DNA of 64,000 nucleotides, taken from positions 82,918,610 to 82,982,609 of the forward strand of contig OX381707.1 in the NCBI GenBank assembly GCA_947462335.1. Direction: 5' to 3'. This stretch comes from Harmothoe impar (lineage: Eukaryota; Annelida; Polychaeta; Phyllodocida; Polynoidae). How positions within the stretch are numbered: the stretch's first letter is position 1; each line of letters begins with the position of its first letter. Both the position numbers and the translations under genes were made by a program. The notes beneath the pieces were generated by a model, which did no database searches, was not told the DNA's origin, and worked only from the letters and a program-made list of their open reading frames with translations. This document shows, piece by piece, positions 31,505 to 42,739 of this stretch.

Positions 31505-31744
31505 TGACACCGAAGTCATACCGTACGGTCGCGATAAAGCAACTAGTGTTGAAAAGCGCGCCGGTCTTGTATAAGCGCCGGAGTATAAGAGCCTCCAAAT
31601 GTTTTTTCTCAAGCACTAAAATCGCGACTTTGAATAAGCGCCAGCGCCTGGCTTGTATATAGCTCCTGAGTAAGAACTTCACCGAATTGAAAAGCGCTCC
31701 CTCAGAGCCCTTAATCGCGACAGTACGGTACAAATCTGATGTCA
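31505..31744. mobile_element. 240-bp MITE in element C
   Basis: The ends TGACACCGAAGTCATACCG... and ...CGGTACAAATCTGATGTCA are inverted over ~38 bp with mismatches, including TACCGTAC(G/T)GTCGCGAT(A/T)AAG. The interior has several AAGCGC(C/T) motifs. The target duplication is unclear. A 132-bp-plus open frame across it is chance. Confidence 0.65.
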
Positions 31745-32618
31745 ACCCGCGCCAAAACCAAAAAGGGTGTTCCGGTCACACGTACCTACGACGAGCGACC
31801 TTCAGCTATCACCACGTGAAGAGTTGGAAATAAATTTTGTACGGCAAGAAAACTGAAAACTGATAACGATTCCATTAGATAAGTATTCGGTTCCAATCTA
31901 TGGCGAGATATTTCCACCAGAGCGATTGATTTATATGTCTGTAAGGTTCAGCTCTCCAACACTCTCCAATATCCGCCGGTGCACGACGGTCGCCGCCCAT
32001 CATTAGTGACAACTAAACTTCTGCTGGAGAGTGAAAGTTACGTTGAGTCTTGAGGTGCGCAGAGATACTATCTGCCGCAGCCTGATTTTAGTTCCACGCT
32101 ATTTAGATAACCGCCCCATTTAAAATCTCTCTCTCGATCCTAGAAAAGGAAAAAAAAGGCTAGAGTTTATCATGGACGCGTCTCAGTTTTAGTCAAGCCG
32201 TAAAGTGAAGAACCCGAGCTTGTACATATACCCATGTGAGGAGTGACATAGCGGGGCGTTCAGTTAGTACTGAGTCTATAGTCAAGGTCAAGTTCCACTC
32301 TCTAAACAGAGCTTTAGCGACTCCGTCATCTAGACTAGACCGCGCGCGCGATTTTTTTTGCTGAAGCAGCTAATCGATGGAAACGTAGAGAAGACATACT
32401 CGATCAAAAACTGCTTCAGAGGCTTGTTATCAGGTATTATCAGTTAAATCAAAATATTTCAAAACATCCAGAAAAGCAGAATGACATGTCCTACGGGCTA
32501 CAGCCGGGCACTGACGTCATTTCAATCAGGTCGCAGCGCTTTTTAGACACCTTTTCTGTAGGACCCGTCTCATACCTTAGTATATAATACCGTAAACGCC
32601 GGGTGATTAGTATAATGA

Positions 32619-32688
32619 TCACATTGACAGTCGCGGATCCACGAAGAGGCTGGATAAGCCACGAGCGGACCCGCGACTGCAATGTGAC
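32619..32688. repeat. Hairpin with ~20-bp imperfect stem (element C)
   Basis: CACATTGACAGTCGCGGATCC pairs with GGACCCGCGACTGCAATGTG around a ~30-nt loop that itself contains GGCTGGATAAGCC. It is too short for a tRNA. Confidence 0.5.
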
Positions 32689-33481
32689 ATAATCTTACCA
32701 TGCGCTTTGTTTTGTTTTTGTTTCTATTTACAACAGCAAACATTTCAACAGCCTATTGTTTTTTTAAAATGATGAAAAATCAGCCCAAAAAAAAGTAAAC
32801 ATTTTAGAGCTAAATTTGTGGAGGATAGCCGGACATGCTGATGTCACTAGACCCCTAAAATTCGATATGGTGACATGGTCATTTTCTTAAAAATCGATAC
32901 GACGACACGGACACGGACATCTAAGTGACATGGGCCATGGGGCATTTCTTGAGTCCGACATGTGACATGGACCATAGTGACATGAGGAAAAAAAAATGTT
33001 CGAAGAGTGCATCAGAAAAAGTACCATTTCAAACCTAAGCATTTCGCCAAATTTTTTTTTTTTTTCTTGGTATGGTACCCGGCTTTGCGGTGTCTGGGTC
33101 CTTAAAAATGTACCAGAATGCTCAAATTCGGGTTCTAAATATTTTCAAAAAACGTTTTCTCCCCTTAGTGACGTGTGACACGGGCATTTCTTAAATTCGA
33201 CATACGGCTGCATGGGGAGGACCCACCAGTCAAGGGCCCCATGATGACTCATACCCGCCGCGTTCAGTCAATCAACCGAGATCTTTTTCTGTGGTGGTGT
33301 AGAAGGATCTCCCCCCTGAGGTTACAAAGTCACCTCTTTATTTAAGGGGCTACGAGCCGCAAAGTCGCTTTCGCAAAGTCGCAAGAAATATTCAAGTCAA
33401 AAAGTCAAATTCATCAACTATCAGTACAGTCGTTTGAAAGTCATCAAGTCACCAAAAAACTCCTCTACAGTCACCTCCGAC

Positions 33482-33526
33482 TCGCCTCCTCCCTACCCCC
33501 CCTAAAGGGGGGTAGGGAGGAAGCGA
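33482..33526. repeat. Palindrome near right end of element C (different sequence from A/B/D)
   Basis: CCTCCCTACCCCCC (33488-33501) pairs perfectly with GGGGGGTAGGGAGG (33507-33520). The stem extends outward as TCGC(C/T)T / AAGCGA with one mismatch. It occupies the same position, followed by the same T-run and C-rich tract, as the 42-nt palindrome in A, B and D, but with an unrelated sequence. Confidence 0.8.
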
Positions 33527-33573
33527 TTCTCTAGAGATCAGATAATTTATTTTTTTTTCTCCCGAGCAGACCC

Positions 33574-33692
33574 CAAAAACCCCCCCTCCCCCCCAAGTGC
33601 CCGCCCACCCCATAAATAGTGCCCCCCTCCCCCCCCTCCCCTCCCCATGCATCTTAAAGTGCCCCCCTCCCCCCCTCCCCTCCCCTCCCCCC
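33574..33692. repeat. C-rich tract in element C
   Basis: C-runs with the ATGCATCTTAAA unit that is also seen in A, B and D. Confidence 0.75.
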
Positions 33693-33714
33693 TTATAGAA
33701 GCCTCCCATTAGCT

Positions 33715-34243
33715 AGTCCAAGTCATGTGACCAAAAAGGGAGCGTAGTCTGTCTATTGTCTATATTATGCAAATGAGGGAGGGGGTCAGGTCACGTGACC
33801 AAGGGGGTGTGGCCTATTTTCCAAATAAAGAGCGCTTCCAGTCCACGTGACTAAAGGGGTGTGGTCCTATTATGCAAATGAGGGGGTCACGTGACCCATT
33901 ATTATGCAAATGAGGGAGTCACGTGACCAAATGGAAGCCACTGATTGGCTGGTGATCAAAGGGGCGTAGTCTACTATGCAAATGAGGGGGTCACGTGATC
34001 AAGGGGGCGTGGCCTATTATGCAAATGAGGGGGTCACGTGACCAAATGGTGGCCCCTGATTGGCTGGTGATCAAGGGGGCGTGGCCTATTACGTAATTAT
34101 GCAAATGAGGAGGCGTGGTCTATTACGTAATTATGCAAATGAGGGGGTCACGTGACCAAATGGAGGCCTCTGATTGGCTGCAGGTCGATTGAGTAATAAA
34201 CAGTAGTTAACTATAGTCCCGTTCCGATACATACTATACTACT
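33715..34243. repeat. Right terminal inverted repeat of element C
   Basis: Inverted counterpart of 25027-25560: TATGCAAATGAGGGGGTCACGTGA, CCTGATTGGCTGGTGATCAA and GGGGGCGTGGCCTATTA units, then the conserved ~85-bp terminus. Confidence 0.85.
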
Positions 34244-34274
34244 TATGTCGGTACACATTGAATACGTTTTTCAA

Positions 34275-34665
34275 TTTCTCCATTCTGCCAATCTCCGTTC
34301 TGCCGATTGCCATTCTGCCGATCTCCGTTCTGCCTTTCTGCCAATCGCCATTCTGCCGATCTCCATTCTGCCATTCTGTAGTCGCCTGTTCTGCTGATCT
34401 CCGTGCATCCAATCTCTGTTCTGCTGATCTCCAAAGGTACCAATAATCTATCGGTACCTATTGGATCATATTTGTACATTTAAAATTCTATTGGTATCTA
34501 TGCGATTCTAGTGGTACCTATGCGATTGTATTTGTACCTATTTGCCAATCTCCGTTCTGCCAATCTCTGTTCTGCCGATCTCCGTTATGCCAATCTCCGT
34601 TCTGCCGATCTTTGTTCTGCCGATCTCGATTCTGCCAATCTCCTTTCTTCTGATCTCCAAAGGTA
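34275..34665. repeat. TTCTGCC(G/A)ATCTCCG repeat, two blocks around GGTACCTAT units
   Basis: Blocks at 34275-34410 and 34545-34660 are separated by degenerate GGTACCTAT(T/G)GGAT units. The left flank of C (24985-25020) has the same GGTACCTATTGGATGATG units, so C sits inside this host repeat. Confidence 0.8.
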
Positions 34666-35221
34666 CCTATATGTGACCCGTTTGAACGAAATGGGTCGGA
34701 AGTCACACTTTAAGGAGCCTAGATATAGGCTGTTAAAGTAGTATAGGGTGGAAAAAATTTAATTTTTGAAAGATGAGTTTTTGACATTTTTTCTGATTGA
34801 TTGATTGATTGAGGCCCCGTTAACAAATAGCAGTTTTTGCTGCAGCATATGGCATGACCAATGTGATACATATATTTGCCTTAGAGGCTAGTTAAAATAC
34901 ATTTCTTATTAATAATATTTCTAGATGTTGGCTTCATGGGGGACTTACGTTAGTAGCCCGCAGGAAGCCAGCATACAGACTCTGTCCATGGTGTTATGAA
35001 CAGGAAAACGGATAAAATTTTCCCAGTAAACAAAAGCAATACATAAAGCAATGAGGGCTGATGGTTTTTGCCCTAGGATGATGTTATTTCCTTTTTGGAT
35101 GATGTTATTTCAAAACTAGTAAAATAAATTTGGGATGATGGAATTTGCCATAGGACTGATGTTTTCGTCCATTTTGAGCATGTAATAAGAAAGCAACCCA
35201 CATTTTTCAGATTTTAGGGGG

Positions 35222-35880
35222 GGGGCCTTGAGTCGGTCCTTAAACCTTTTCTTGTTCCAACTCTGGAATTTATCTATGTCTTAAATATTTCTTGTATCCT
35301 CTTTAACGGAGTTCCAGCGTCTAGGTAATCTGAATTCCAAGCTTCTCCTGTAGAAGGGGTTCTTTGGGCTTTTTATGATAAGTAACTTGCTATCATGAGC
35401 TCTGGTTCTTATGTCTCTTTTATCAATCCTGCTATCATTGAGGGACAGATTGAAAGCAGCCTGGCTCATATGCATTTCTTTTCTGTCTGCCAAAGTATAT
35501 ATTTTATGAGACAAGGTGCCTGATGAAATTCCTCTTTAGCCTAGCTCTTTTCTATATCTTCTGAACATATGTGTTTTATGATTAACATTTCTATTTATAC
35601 CTTTCACATGGGCTTTGAAATTCAAATTTGCGTCTATTGTGATACCAAGATATATGTATGTATAGGCTTTGGTTAACGGTGTATTGACAATTTGTATGGA
35701 AGACTTGGGCATTTGTTTTAGAAGAGCTTTTGTTCCTAAATTCATGACACAAGTGTTTTTGGCATTTAATGACAAGTTATTTGCTTTACACCAGTTATTT
35801 ACTTTATCTAAGTCCTGATTAATTGTTTGTTCAACATTAGGGGTGTCTTCTCCATTTGGAAGGTAAACTTTGTAATTTGA
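35222..35880 (-). pseudogene. LINE reverse-transcriptase C-terminal fragment (minus strand)
   Basis: Frames read LSLNAKNTCVMNLG...TYIYLGITIDANLNFKAHV (35775-35536), then IRTRAHDSKLLIIKSPKNPFYRRSLEFRLPRRWNSV (35514-35281). This is the same order as in the intact LINE at 44585-47455 (YRYLGMTLDNNLNFKEH ... IRTRAHDGKLFLVKWPKKTFYRKSLEYRLPTTWNEL). It is broken by stops and truncated 5', and belongs to a related but not identical family. Confidence 0.75.
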
Positions 35881-35956
35881 ATTCTATTTGTAAGGTAATT
35901 TACTTTCAAATTTGTAGCATTTAGTCTAGTAAATAAAGTAAAAATTAAGGGGTAGA

Positions 35957-36190
35957 TCCAACAAAACTGTAAGAAAAGGTTTTTTAGTGGATTTCACTAG
36001 CTTGATATGTCTTTTTTTCAGAAAAAAAAAGTTTACCACTCTTTGCCTTGGGAAAATGCCTCAAATGGGGCAAAATCCAAGATGGCTGCCATAATATCAG
36101 AATTCCATCTCCCATGCCCTAGATATGGCTAATAATGCACATTTAACACTACCTATCCCCCCTAAATGGGACCCAAGGAATTCAATGGTT
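35957..36190. repeat. Left inverted repeat of the XPG/PIN-CXC element
   Basis: Matches the complement of 41985-42198, including GTGGATTTCACTAGCTTGAT, GCCTCAAATGGGGCAAAATC and CCATCTCCCATGCCCTAGAT. Confidence 0.9.
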
Positions 36191-36719
36191 CTATTGGTTT
36201 GTTGCCAAGACTGCTGGTTGCCTAGCAACAGCTATTCTAATTGTTAATCTGCCTAGCAACACACATTTCCATGGTCTTGAGGTTGTTTATAGTCACACCT
36301 ACCCCCCCTAAATTGGACCCAAGGAATTCAATGGTTCTTTTGGTTTGTTTCTAGAACAGCTAGTTGCCTAGCAACGGCTATTCTAATTGTTTATCTGCCT
36401 AGGCCAAAAAAAAAAAAAGGTTTGTTTCCAGTCACCCGACCGGGTCTACCAAGGCAGAAATGGCGATTTTTTTTTTTTTTTTTTTTTTTTTAGCCATATT
36501 TCAGTCTGTAATTCAGAGAATTATTAACGATTTTAAACTGAAAAGTCAATTTTTCCCGAAAAATAGATAACCGGAATATCAGACAATGGTGGACCCAGAG
36601 GGGGAATCTTGGGGGTCTGGGCACCACCCCTGCTGGATTAAAAAAAAAAAAAAAAAAAAAAAAAATCTAATCAAATACTCAGGAATTCACGGTAATCACA
36701 GGTCTTCAGGGAGGAAGCC

Positions 36720-36753
<34 letters not shown>

Positions 36754-37445
36754 GACCGGCCGGGTCATGTCTCCAGGACCATGTTACTGGAAACACACCT
36801 TTTTTTTTTTTTGGCCCTAGCAACACACATTTCCATGGTCCTGAGGTTGTTTATAGTCATACCTACCCCCCCTAAATTGGACCCAAGGAATTCAATGGTT
36901 CTTTTGGTTTGTTTCTAGGACAGCTAGTTGCCTAGCAACGGCTATTCTAATTGTTTATCTGCCTAGCAACACACATTTCCATGGTCCTGAGGTTGTTTAT
37001 AGTCTTACCTACCTCCCCTAAATTGGACCCAAGGAATTCAATGGTTCTATTGGCTTGTTGCTATGACAGCTGGTTGCCTAGCAACAGCTATTCTTATTGT
37101 TTATCTGCCTAGCAACACACATTTCCAGGGTCTGGAGATTAATTATAATCATACCAATTCCCTTTAATAGACCCGAGGAATGCAATGGTTCTATTGGTTT
37201 GTTGCTATGACAGCTGGTTGCCTAGCAACAGCCATTCTTATTGTTTATCTGCCTAGCCACACACATTTCCAGGGTCTGGAGATTAATTATGATCATACCT
37301 ACCCCCCTAAAATGGACACAAGGAATGCAATGGTTCTATTGGTTTGTTATTAACAGCTATTTTTATTGTTTATCTGCCTAGCAACACACATTTCCATTGG
37401 CCTAAGGTTGATTGTAATCATACCTATCCCCCCTGAAATGTAACC
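36165..37445. repeat. Tandem ~145-bp repeat with X-box motifs
   Basis: About six to seven degenerate units contain CCTA(A)A(T)TGGACCCAAGGAATTC, ATGGTTCT(A/T)TTGGTTTGTT, GTTGCCTAGCAAC and GTTTATCTGCCTAGCAACAC. They are interrupted by A/T homopolymers (36407-36830). The palindromic GTTGCCTAGCAAC occurs at 36217, 36363, 36927, 37073 and 37217. Confidence 0.8.
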
Positions 37446-37826
37446 AAGAAATTCAATGGTTGGGTTTGCTGGAATACCTTCCCGTGGTCAAAGCCTTGCA
37501 TCCACCATGTCCTAACATAATGCCTTGACATGCTTTGTATCTTCCATAATGTTGAATGATTAAGTGATATGCAAACACATACATCAGTTTCTTCAAAATT
37601 CAGGTTCCCCTGGACTAGACTGGTTCTATGGAAATACAATTACTTCAAGTTTATCAGCTTACACTGCAACAATGCTTTTTTTCTCAGATAAAAGTTGCAG
37701 TGTCACCTAGGAATTTTGAGCACTATTCGGGTTAAAAACTTCATCATTACAAATTTGTATTGGTATTTAAGTTTCAAATAGATTTAGACTATCTTGACAT
37801 TTTTATGTAATGTAGTGTAAAGTTAA

Positions 37827-38041
37827 CCCTTTCCCTGCCGCTATACTATTGAAAAATTGTTCCCAACCACGGGGGACATTGAGATGAATTTGTCCTATTA
37901 AAACCGTCACTACACTACAGATAGTGCCCTGATACTGCATATATGCAGTATCGGTTTTTGGGTACTAGAATATAGTACTGCATATATGCAGTATCGGTTT
38001 TACGATGGTACTGCATATATGCAGTATTGGCAGGGAAAGGG
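37827..38041. mobile_element. TTAA-flanked (piggyBac-type) MITE
   Basis: Flanked by TTAA at 37823-37826 and 38042-38045; ends CCCTTTCCCTGCC and GGCAGGGAAAGGG. TTAA duplication with CCCTTT-type ends fits piggyBac. The interior holds three copies of the palindrome ACTGCATATATGCAGT, each followed by ATYGG. No coding capacity. Confidence 0.85.
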
Positions 38042-38249
38042 TTAATGAACCAGTCTAGTTTCAGCCCTTGACATGTTAGGGATCCATAGCAAACACCCAA
38101 GGCCTCTTCAACAGAGAGGTACGCTCTGAAGAATCCAAAAAAACGAATGTATGGAAATGTTTCACTCCATAAACAAACAAAAACTTCCAGTTACTATGTA
38201 TTCACTGGAACTTAGCCTAATCAAATAGTTGTTAGTGCCTTTTATAACT

Positions 38250-38615
38250 TGTCATTAATCACCAACATGACAGGTGTGGTCAACCCCATGCTGAAATGAT
38301 CTTTGACCAAGAAAAATGTAAAAAGAAAACTGGAATCTATTACTAATATACCAGGTGGGACCAACCCCATAATGAGATGATATTTGTCAGGTAAAGTGTG
38401 TGATGACAGTACTATTTAATTGAAAGGGGGGGAGGCAGGCATGGTGACCCATTGATCCCCAAACTCTTTCTGTGTCTAGTAGCTGCCATGAATGTGTATA
38501 ATGAGTAGTGTGATCATATACATGACATATATCACCAATATGCCAGGTAGGAGCAACCTCATACTGAAATGGTATTTGTCAGGTAAAGTGTGTGATGACA
38601 GTAATATTTGATTTA
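38250..38615. repeat. Degenerate repeat of CCAGGTGGGACCAACCCCATA... type
   Basis: Three related units at about 38255, 38340 and 38528 share (C)CAGGT(G/A)GGA(C/G)CAAC(C)CCATA and GTCAGGTAAAGTGTGTGATGAC. Confidence 0.6.
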
Positions 38616-38711
38616 GATATTTGGGCATTAGAATCTGGCCCATACTAGAGTATTAGGTTTGATTATGAAAGCATGTTGTCTAGGATAATCTAATCAGTGT
38701 TTTCACATTGA

Positions 38712-41700
38712 TCAGGGCATTGGGCATTCATGCAAGTTGTTCCCTTGCAGTGTCCACATGCCAAGGTGCACAGAAGGCCATTTTTCCGGCATGAGCATGT
38801 GTTCTTGTCACATCTACCACCACAGTTACAACAAACAATGTTCAGTAAAGATGTTGGGGCAGCCCTCTTGGTCCATTCTGTGGGGCTTCAGGACCTTTCC
38901 ATGCTGGGTTGTATGCAGATCCCAACCCCATTCCTCTGCCTTTAAATCATTCTCTAGCCACACCTGTACCTGTAGGTAGAACCTCTGACTATGGAATTTG
39001 CCTGCATCAGATGTTGGTGGAAGCCGCTCAGGTGGAAGATAGGCAGATCTTGTGACAACTTTCTCAGTGAATTTGGTGACACGCTCAGCATTCAAATCTG
39101 AGTTTGCCTTACCACCATAGAGCATTGCAAGGGCATGGTTGCCAGCTTCTGCAATGTCCTGTTGATTTTGTTCTGGCTTCATGAAGGCTTTAGTGAATTC
39201 TTGCAGGCCTTGATATTTTGTAATAGCAGAAGACTTGCCGATGCCATATGGTCTTGACGTAGTATCACACCCTGAAAGGGCATGGATAAATAGAAGAGAG
39301 GGACACAATACCGGATCAAGTGATCTTTGCAGGCTGGCTACATTGATTAGCTTTGAACTTGTCTGGAAGTAGATTGTTTCACAGAGGTCAGATGTGAAAT
39401 GGTGTAGCAGAAGGACTAGGACATCGGTGTCATCCCCCACAAACACAACAGGCTTTGTCAGGGCAGCCTGACAGGCTGACCTAGCAATGTCAAAGTCAGC
39501 GTCTCCAGATGCATGTTTGACCTGAATGTTGTTTTCCTCCATTTTGGATCCCAACATATTGATAAATCTCTGTTTGTTCCTTGGGTTTGCCAGAAATGGT
39601 TTCTTCTTCATCTTGAGCAACATATGAGAGGTGAACTCTACATCCACTTCAATCTCACTGCCAGCTCTCCTCTGATTAGTTTCATCCTTAGTTGAGGGGC
39701 CTTCATCATACCCATCAAACACAATCATGGCATTTAAGTAGTGATGCTGAACATAGTCTATATAGAGTTGGAAGAGACAATCATATGATGTGGACTTGAC
39801 CCATGTGGCTTGCAGCTTTTGCAACATAGCCCCACCATCAATCACATGTGCAGCTCGAATGGGATACTCCTTGGTAATGCATTCTTGTACCTGTTTCAGG
39901 AGCCCATTCTGAAGATCTGCTTCATCTGCAAGTCCCATCAGAAGGTTTGTGTCAAATAAGGCTGATGGATAGGAGCAGAGTTCATACTGTATCAATGTTC
40001 TGGTGTCAAATGTACCAATACCAGCTACGAGAAGACGCTGGTATAGTTGCCGGGGATTAATCTCAATCTTCTCACCGTCAACTGACATGTACTGTGCAGA
40101 AGCCAAAGTAACAACTTGTTGCTTCCTTGAGAATTTGTGGTTGGCAACAGACTGGCCAACCATGGATGCTACTATAGCACAGCCAACCTTTTTTGCACAG
40201 TCAGCATTGACAGAACCTTTAGCAATAATGCCAGATGAGGTGCTCCTAAGTGCCATAGTTGTCTTTGAAAATGGCTTTCGCTCTTCCAGGTAATCTGAGA
40301 TTTTTTGGAGATCTGCTGCATTGCGCTTCATATTTGCCTCAGTGAGATCTTTGTGCTTGATGCCTGTAGTGTCATTGCTTCCAAGACTGGTAACATCTTT
40401 CATTGCCTTGTGGACTTCACCACATGCTGGCATGGAAAGTAGCCAAGTGAGTCTTGTGGATTCCTCGAATCCCCGTCCTCTTGTGAGGCCGCCAACAGAT
40501 TTGATGTTTCCCATCAATACCTGTTCTATATACATATCGCTGAATACTCCTGCCCAGGAACCCTCACTTTGTCTCACAACAAAGAATCCTTCTATGAATT
40601 TGGAATACACATCTGGGTGACTTTCCTGCAGTTTGTCCATTTTGTCTAGATACAGGACAGAAGAAGCGTCGAGTGCCTGCACGCCGCTGTACGGCAGCGT
40701 CTCGTATTGCGTCAACAAACATCGACGCACGAGAATTTTCCCGTGCGCAACTCGCAATAATTTCTCCCTCAGGTTGATGCAGAGAAAGATAAAATACTTT
40801 ACATATGATTACACAGAGGTTACCTAGCCTACCTTACTGCAGTCTGATAAGTTTTTTAAAGCTGTCATTACGGGGATAATAAGAAATCCAAGATAATGCC
40901 AACTGACAATGGCTGCCTAAAAAATGGATAATTAGCACAATGAGAGTGGGCCTTTCATCTTTATTAGTGGTGTTTGATCAAAGTTAGAATAGAATGTCAA
41001 ATGCTAAGCATATTATGCTTCCCTATCCCCAGGAGAGACTCAAAGAGCTCGACAATTTCAAGGCGTAATCAGTGTTGGAACAGAGCTCTGCTTGCATTGA
41101 CATAGCACTGACGTTCACGAGCGTATGGGCGATAATACAATTTTTGGCGCGCATTTAGCGCAGTTCGCAAAAACGCCGCCAGGGCGGCGCGTAAGCGCTC
41201 GGTGCGCCGCCTGGATACAGGACAAGGGACTTCACATGATTGTTATGGCCTGAGGCAGCAAGGTATGGAAGCATGTCATGTAAGGACTGAAGGTACAGTT
41301 TCCAATTGCCAGTTCTAGCTGACTCAATGAGAGCACGAAGGATGCTGATGAGATGCATGTACATCATCCAAAGCTTGGAAGTACGGTAGGGAGCCATTTC
41401 AGTTCTCCAAGATTCTATAGCTGATTCCAACTGAAAAATGACATCAGACTTCAGAGCATCTGCAAGACTTAGTTCTTTTTTGTTCACCATGGACATCAAC
41501 CTCCTTGCAGTGTCTAGTAGAGTGTCCAGTTCTTGGTCTTGCTCCTCAAACACCTGTGACGTAACAATACGATTTAGCGCACTGTCTATCAGTAGGTGAG
41601 CCCGAACAGCTCGACACTGTCTTCCCAGAGAGCATTTGATCGATACTTCCCTCTGCATACACCTGGGAAATGATCTCCTTTATGCCTGACCCTGCCATTA

Positions 41701-41890
41701 TACTTCCTATTGTTCCCAAGAAACTCATCTATGTGTGGAATTCACCAAGCAGTAGTACAGACTTCTTCAGTGCACTTTCAACAGGCTGTGCTTCGATTAT
41801 CATGTATGCTATCCACCAAAGCTGTTGATCAAAGGTGATGACAGCCTTCACTCCGTGCTGTTTCGCATGATCACTTCGTGGGATCACTTG
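38712..41890 (-). pseudogene. XPG/FEN1-like PIN nuclease with CXC-type tail, decayed
   Basis: Read on the minus strand, the protein begins with ITFDQQLWW...LLGEFHT, MSFLGTIGSIMAG, then RAVRAHLLID...YLAASGHNNH (41728-41215). It resumes at 40651 with YLDKMDKL and runs to 38826. The core has FEN/XPG-type acidic motifs: MIVFDGYDEGPSTK, SGDADFDIA, VFVGDDTDVLVLL and ALSGCDTTSRPYGIGKSSA. The tail CCNCGGRCDKNTCSCRK...CGHCKG (about 38845-38715) is a Tesmin/TSO1 CXC-like cysteine cluster, out of frame with the core. Breaks: in-frame TAG near 41731, frameshift near 41635, a 555-bp insertion (40659-41213) and a frameshift near 38850. A structure-specific nuclease role is inferred from the motifs. I recognise this protein type as widespread in invertebrate genomes without an established function. 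Confidence 0.7.
40659..41213. mobile_element. 555-bp insertion with 10-bp target duplication inside the nuclease gene
   Basis: GATACAGGAC is repeated at 40649-40658 and 41214-41223. Removing one copy and the insert restores continuity of the reading frame across the site. The insert ends (AGAAGAAGCGTCG... and ...GCGCCGCCTG) are not clear inverted repeats. It has GC-rich edges and an AT-rich middle. The type is unknown. Confidence 0.75.
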
Positions 41891-41984
41891 GTGGCAAATT
41901 GATAATCGGCAAAAACATTTGTGAGCTCTTTCCTACATGCATATGCTCCTGCTGTGTATGAATCATCCATTGAATTCCTTAGGT

Positions 41985-42198
41985 CCATTTTAGGGGGGGT
42001 ACGTTGTGTTAAATGTGTATTATTAGCCAAATCTAGGGCATGGGAGATGGAATTCTGATATTTTGGCGGCCATCTTGGATTTTGCCCCATTTGAGGCATT
42101 ATCCCAAGGCAAAGAACGGTAAACTTTTTTTTTCTGAAAAAAAGACATATCAAGCTAGTGAAATCCACTGAAAAACCTTTTCTTACAGTTTTGTTGGA
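41985..42198. repeat. Right inverted repeat of the XPG/PIN-CXC element
   Basis: Complement of 35957-36190. One short minus-strand frame across it (41884-42168) is not considered coding. Confidence 0.9.
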
Positions 42199-42650
42199 CT
42201 TAAGAGCTTTATTTACCAGACTAATTTGATTTAAAGCCTAATTTATTTAGTTTATTTTTTTATAATGTGTGATATATTGTACCAAAAGCTTTTCTGAAAT
42301 CTATGATGTCTTTGACCAGGTGACGATTTTGACGGGGAGGCTAGAAAAGCCTATTTTTATTTTTTTTATTTTTTTCCCATATCTCTCCTATTAGAGAAAA
42401 TATGTGGATGATAATTGCATAATACTTTGCACAGTGTACCTCTTCAAATTCCACATAATATAAAAAATGATGTATTTGACGGGGTAGGGGAAGAAATATA
42501 ACATTATGCTATAATGCATGTAAAAGAGCTTACATATAAATAAAACAAACTTTGAATGAATTTCCTTTCATATAGTGTGAAAATATCCTTTGACTTCTTC
42601 CACCCATTTCTTACTATATAGGTCTAATTTATGCTATTATAACGTTTTAT

Positions 42651-42652
<2 letters not shown>

Positions 42653-42736
<84 letters not shown>
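42653..42736. repeat. (TA)n microsatellite
   Basis: About 40 TA units with one TTTA interruption. The apparent YIYIYI peptide is an artefact. Confidence 0.95.

Positions 42737-42739
<3 letters not shown>

Larger units (their letters stand above)
25027..34243. mobile_element. Element C: same termini, different cargo
   Basis: Termini AGTAGTATAGTATGTATCGG (25027) and complement (34243). Flanks GATGTC (25021-25026) and TATGTC (34244-34249) match at 5 of 6 positions. At 9.2 kb it is as long as B without its insert, yet it has no polymerase, PC4-like or Death-domain gene. It holds an alanine-rich gene, a small duplicated helical gene, a 377-bp tandem repeat, a hairpin cluster and a nested MITE. 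The first ~100 bp match B and D; further in, the inverted repeat uses different units. This looks like a relative mobilised in trans, or a separate lineage sharing the ends. Confidence 0.85.
35923..42222. mobile_element. DNA transposon-like element encoding an XPG/PIN-CXC protein
   Basis: Long inverted repeats define it: 35957-36190 against 41985-42198 (TCCAACAAAACTGTAAGAAA...), about 90 percent alike by eye, extended outward by AGTCT(A/G)GTAAATAAAG on both sides. Inside are a tandem-repeat left arm with X-boxes, a TTAA-flanked MITE and a minus-strand gene. The exact ends and target duplication are unresolved. No DDE transposase is visible. The only coding content is the nuclease-like gene. 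Confidence 0.7.

Noticed and set aside
9139..34243. Retrovirus-like integrase, capsid, packaging ATPase or adenain-type protease genes in the elements
   Set aside because: I looked for these because of the Polinton-like ends and found no frame with their motifs in B, C or D.
36586..36918. 110-residue open frame with poly-lysine
   Set aside because: It is a translation of A homopolymers inside a tandem repeat.
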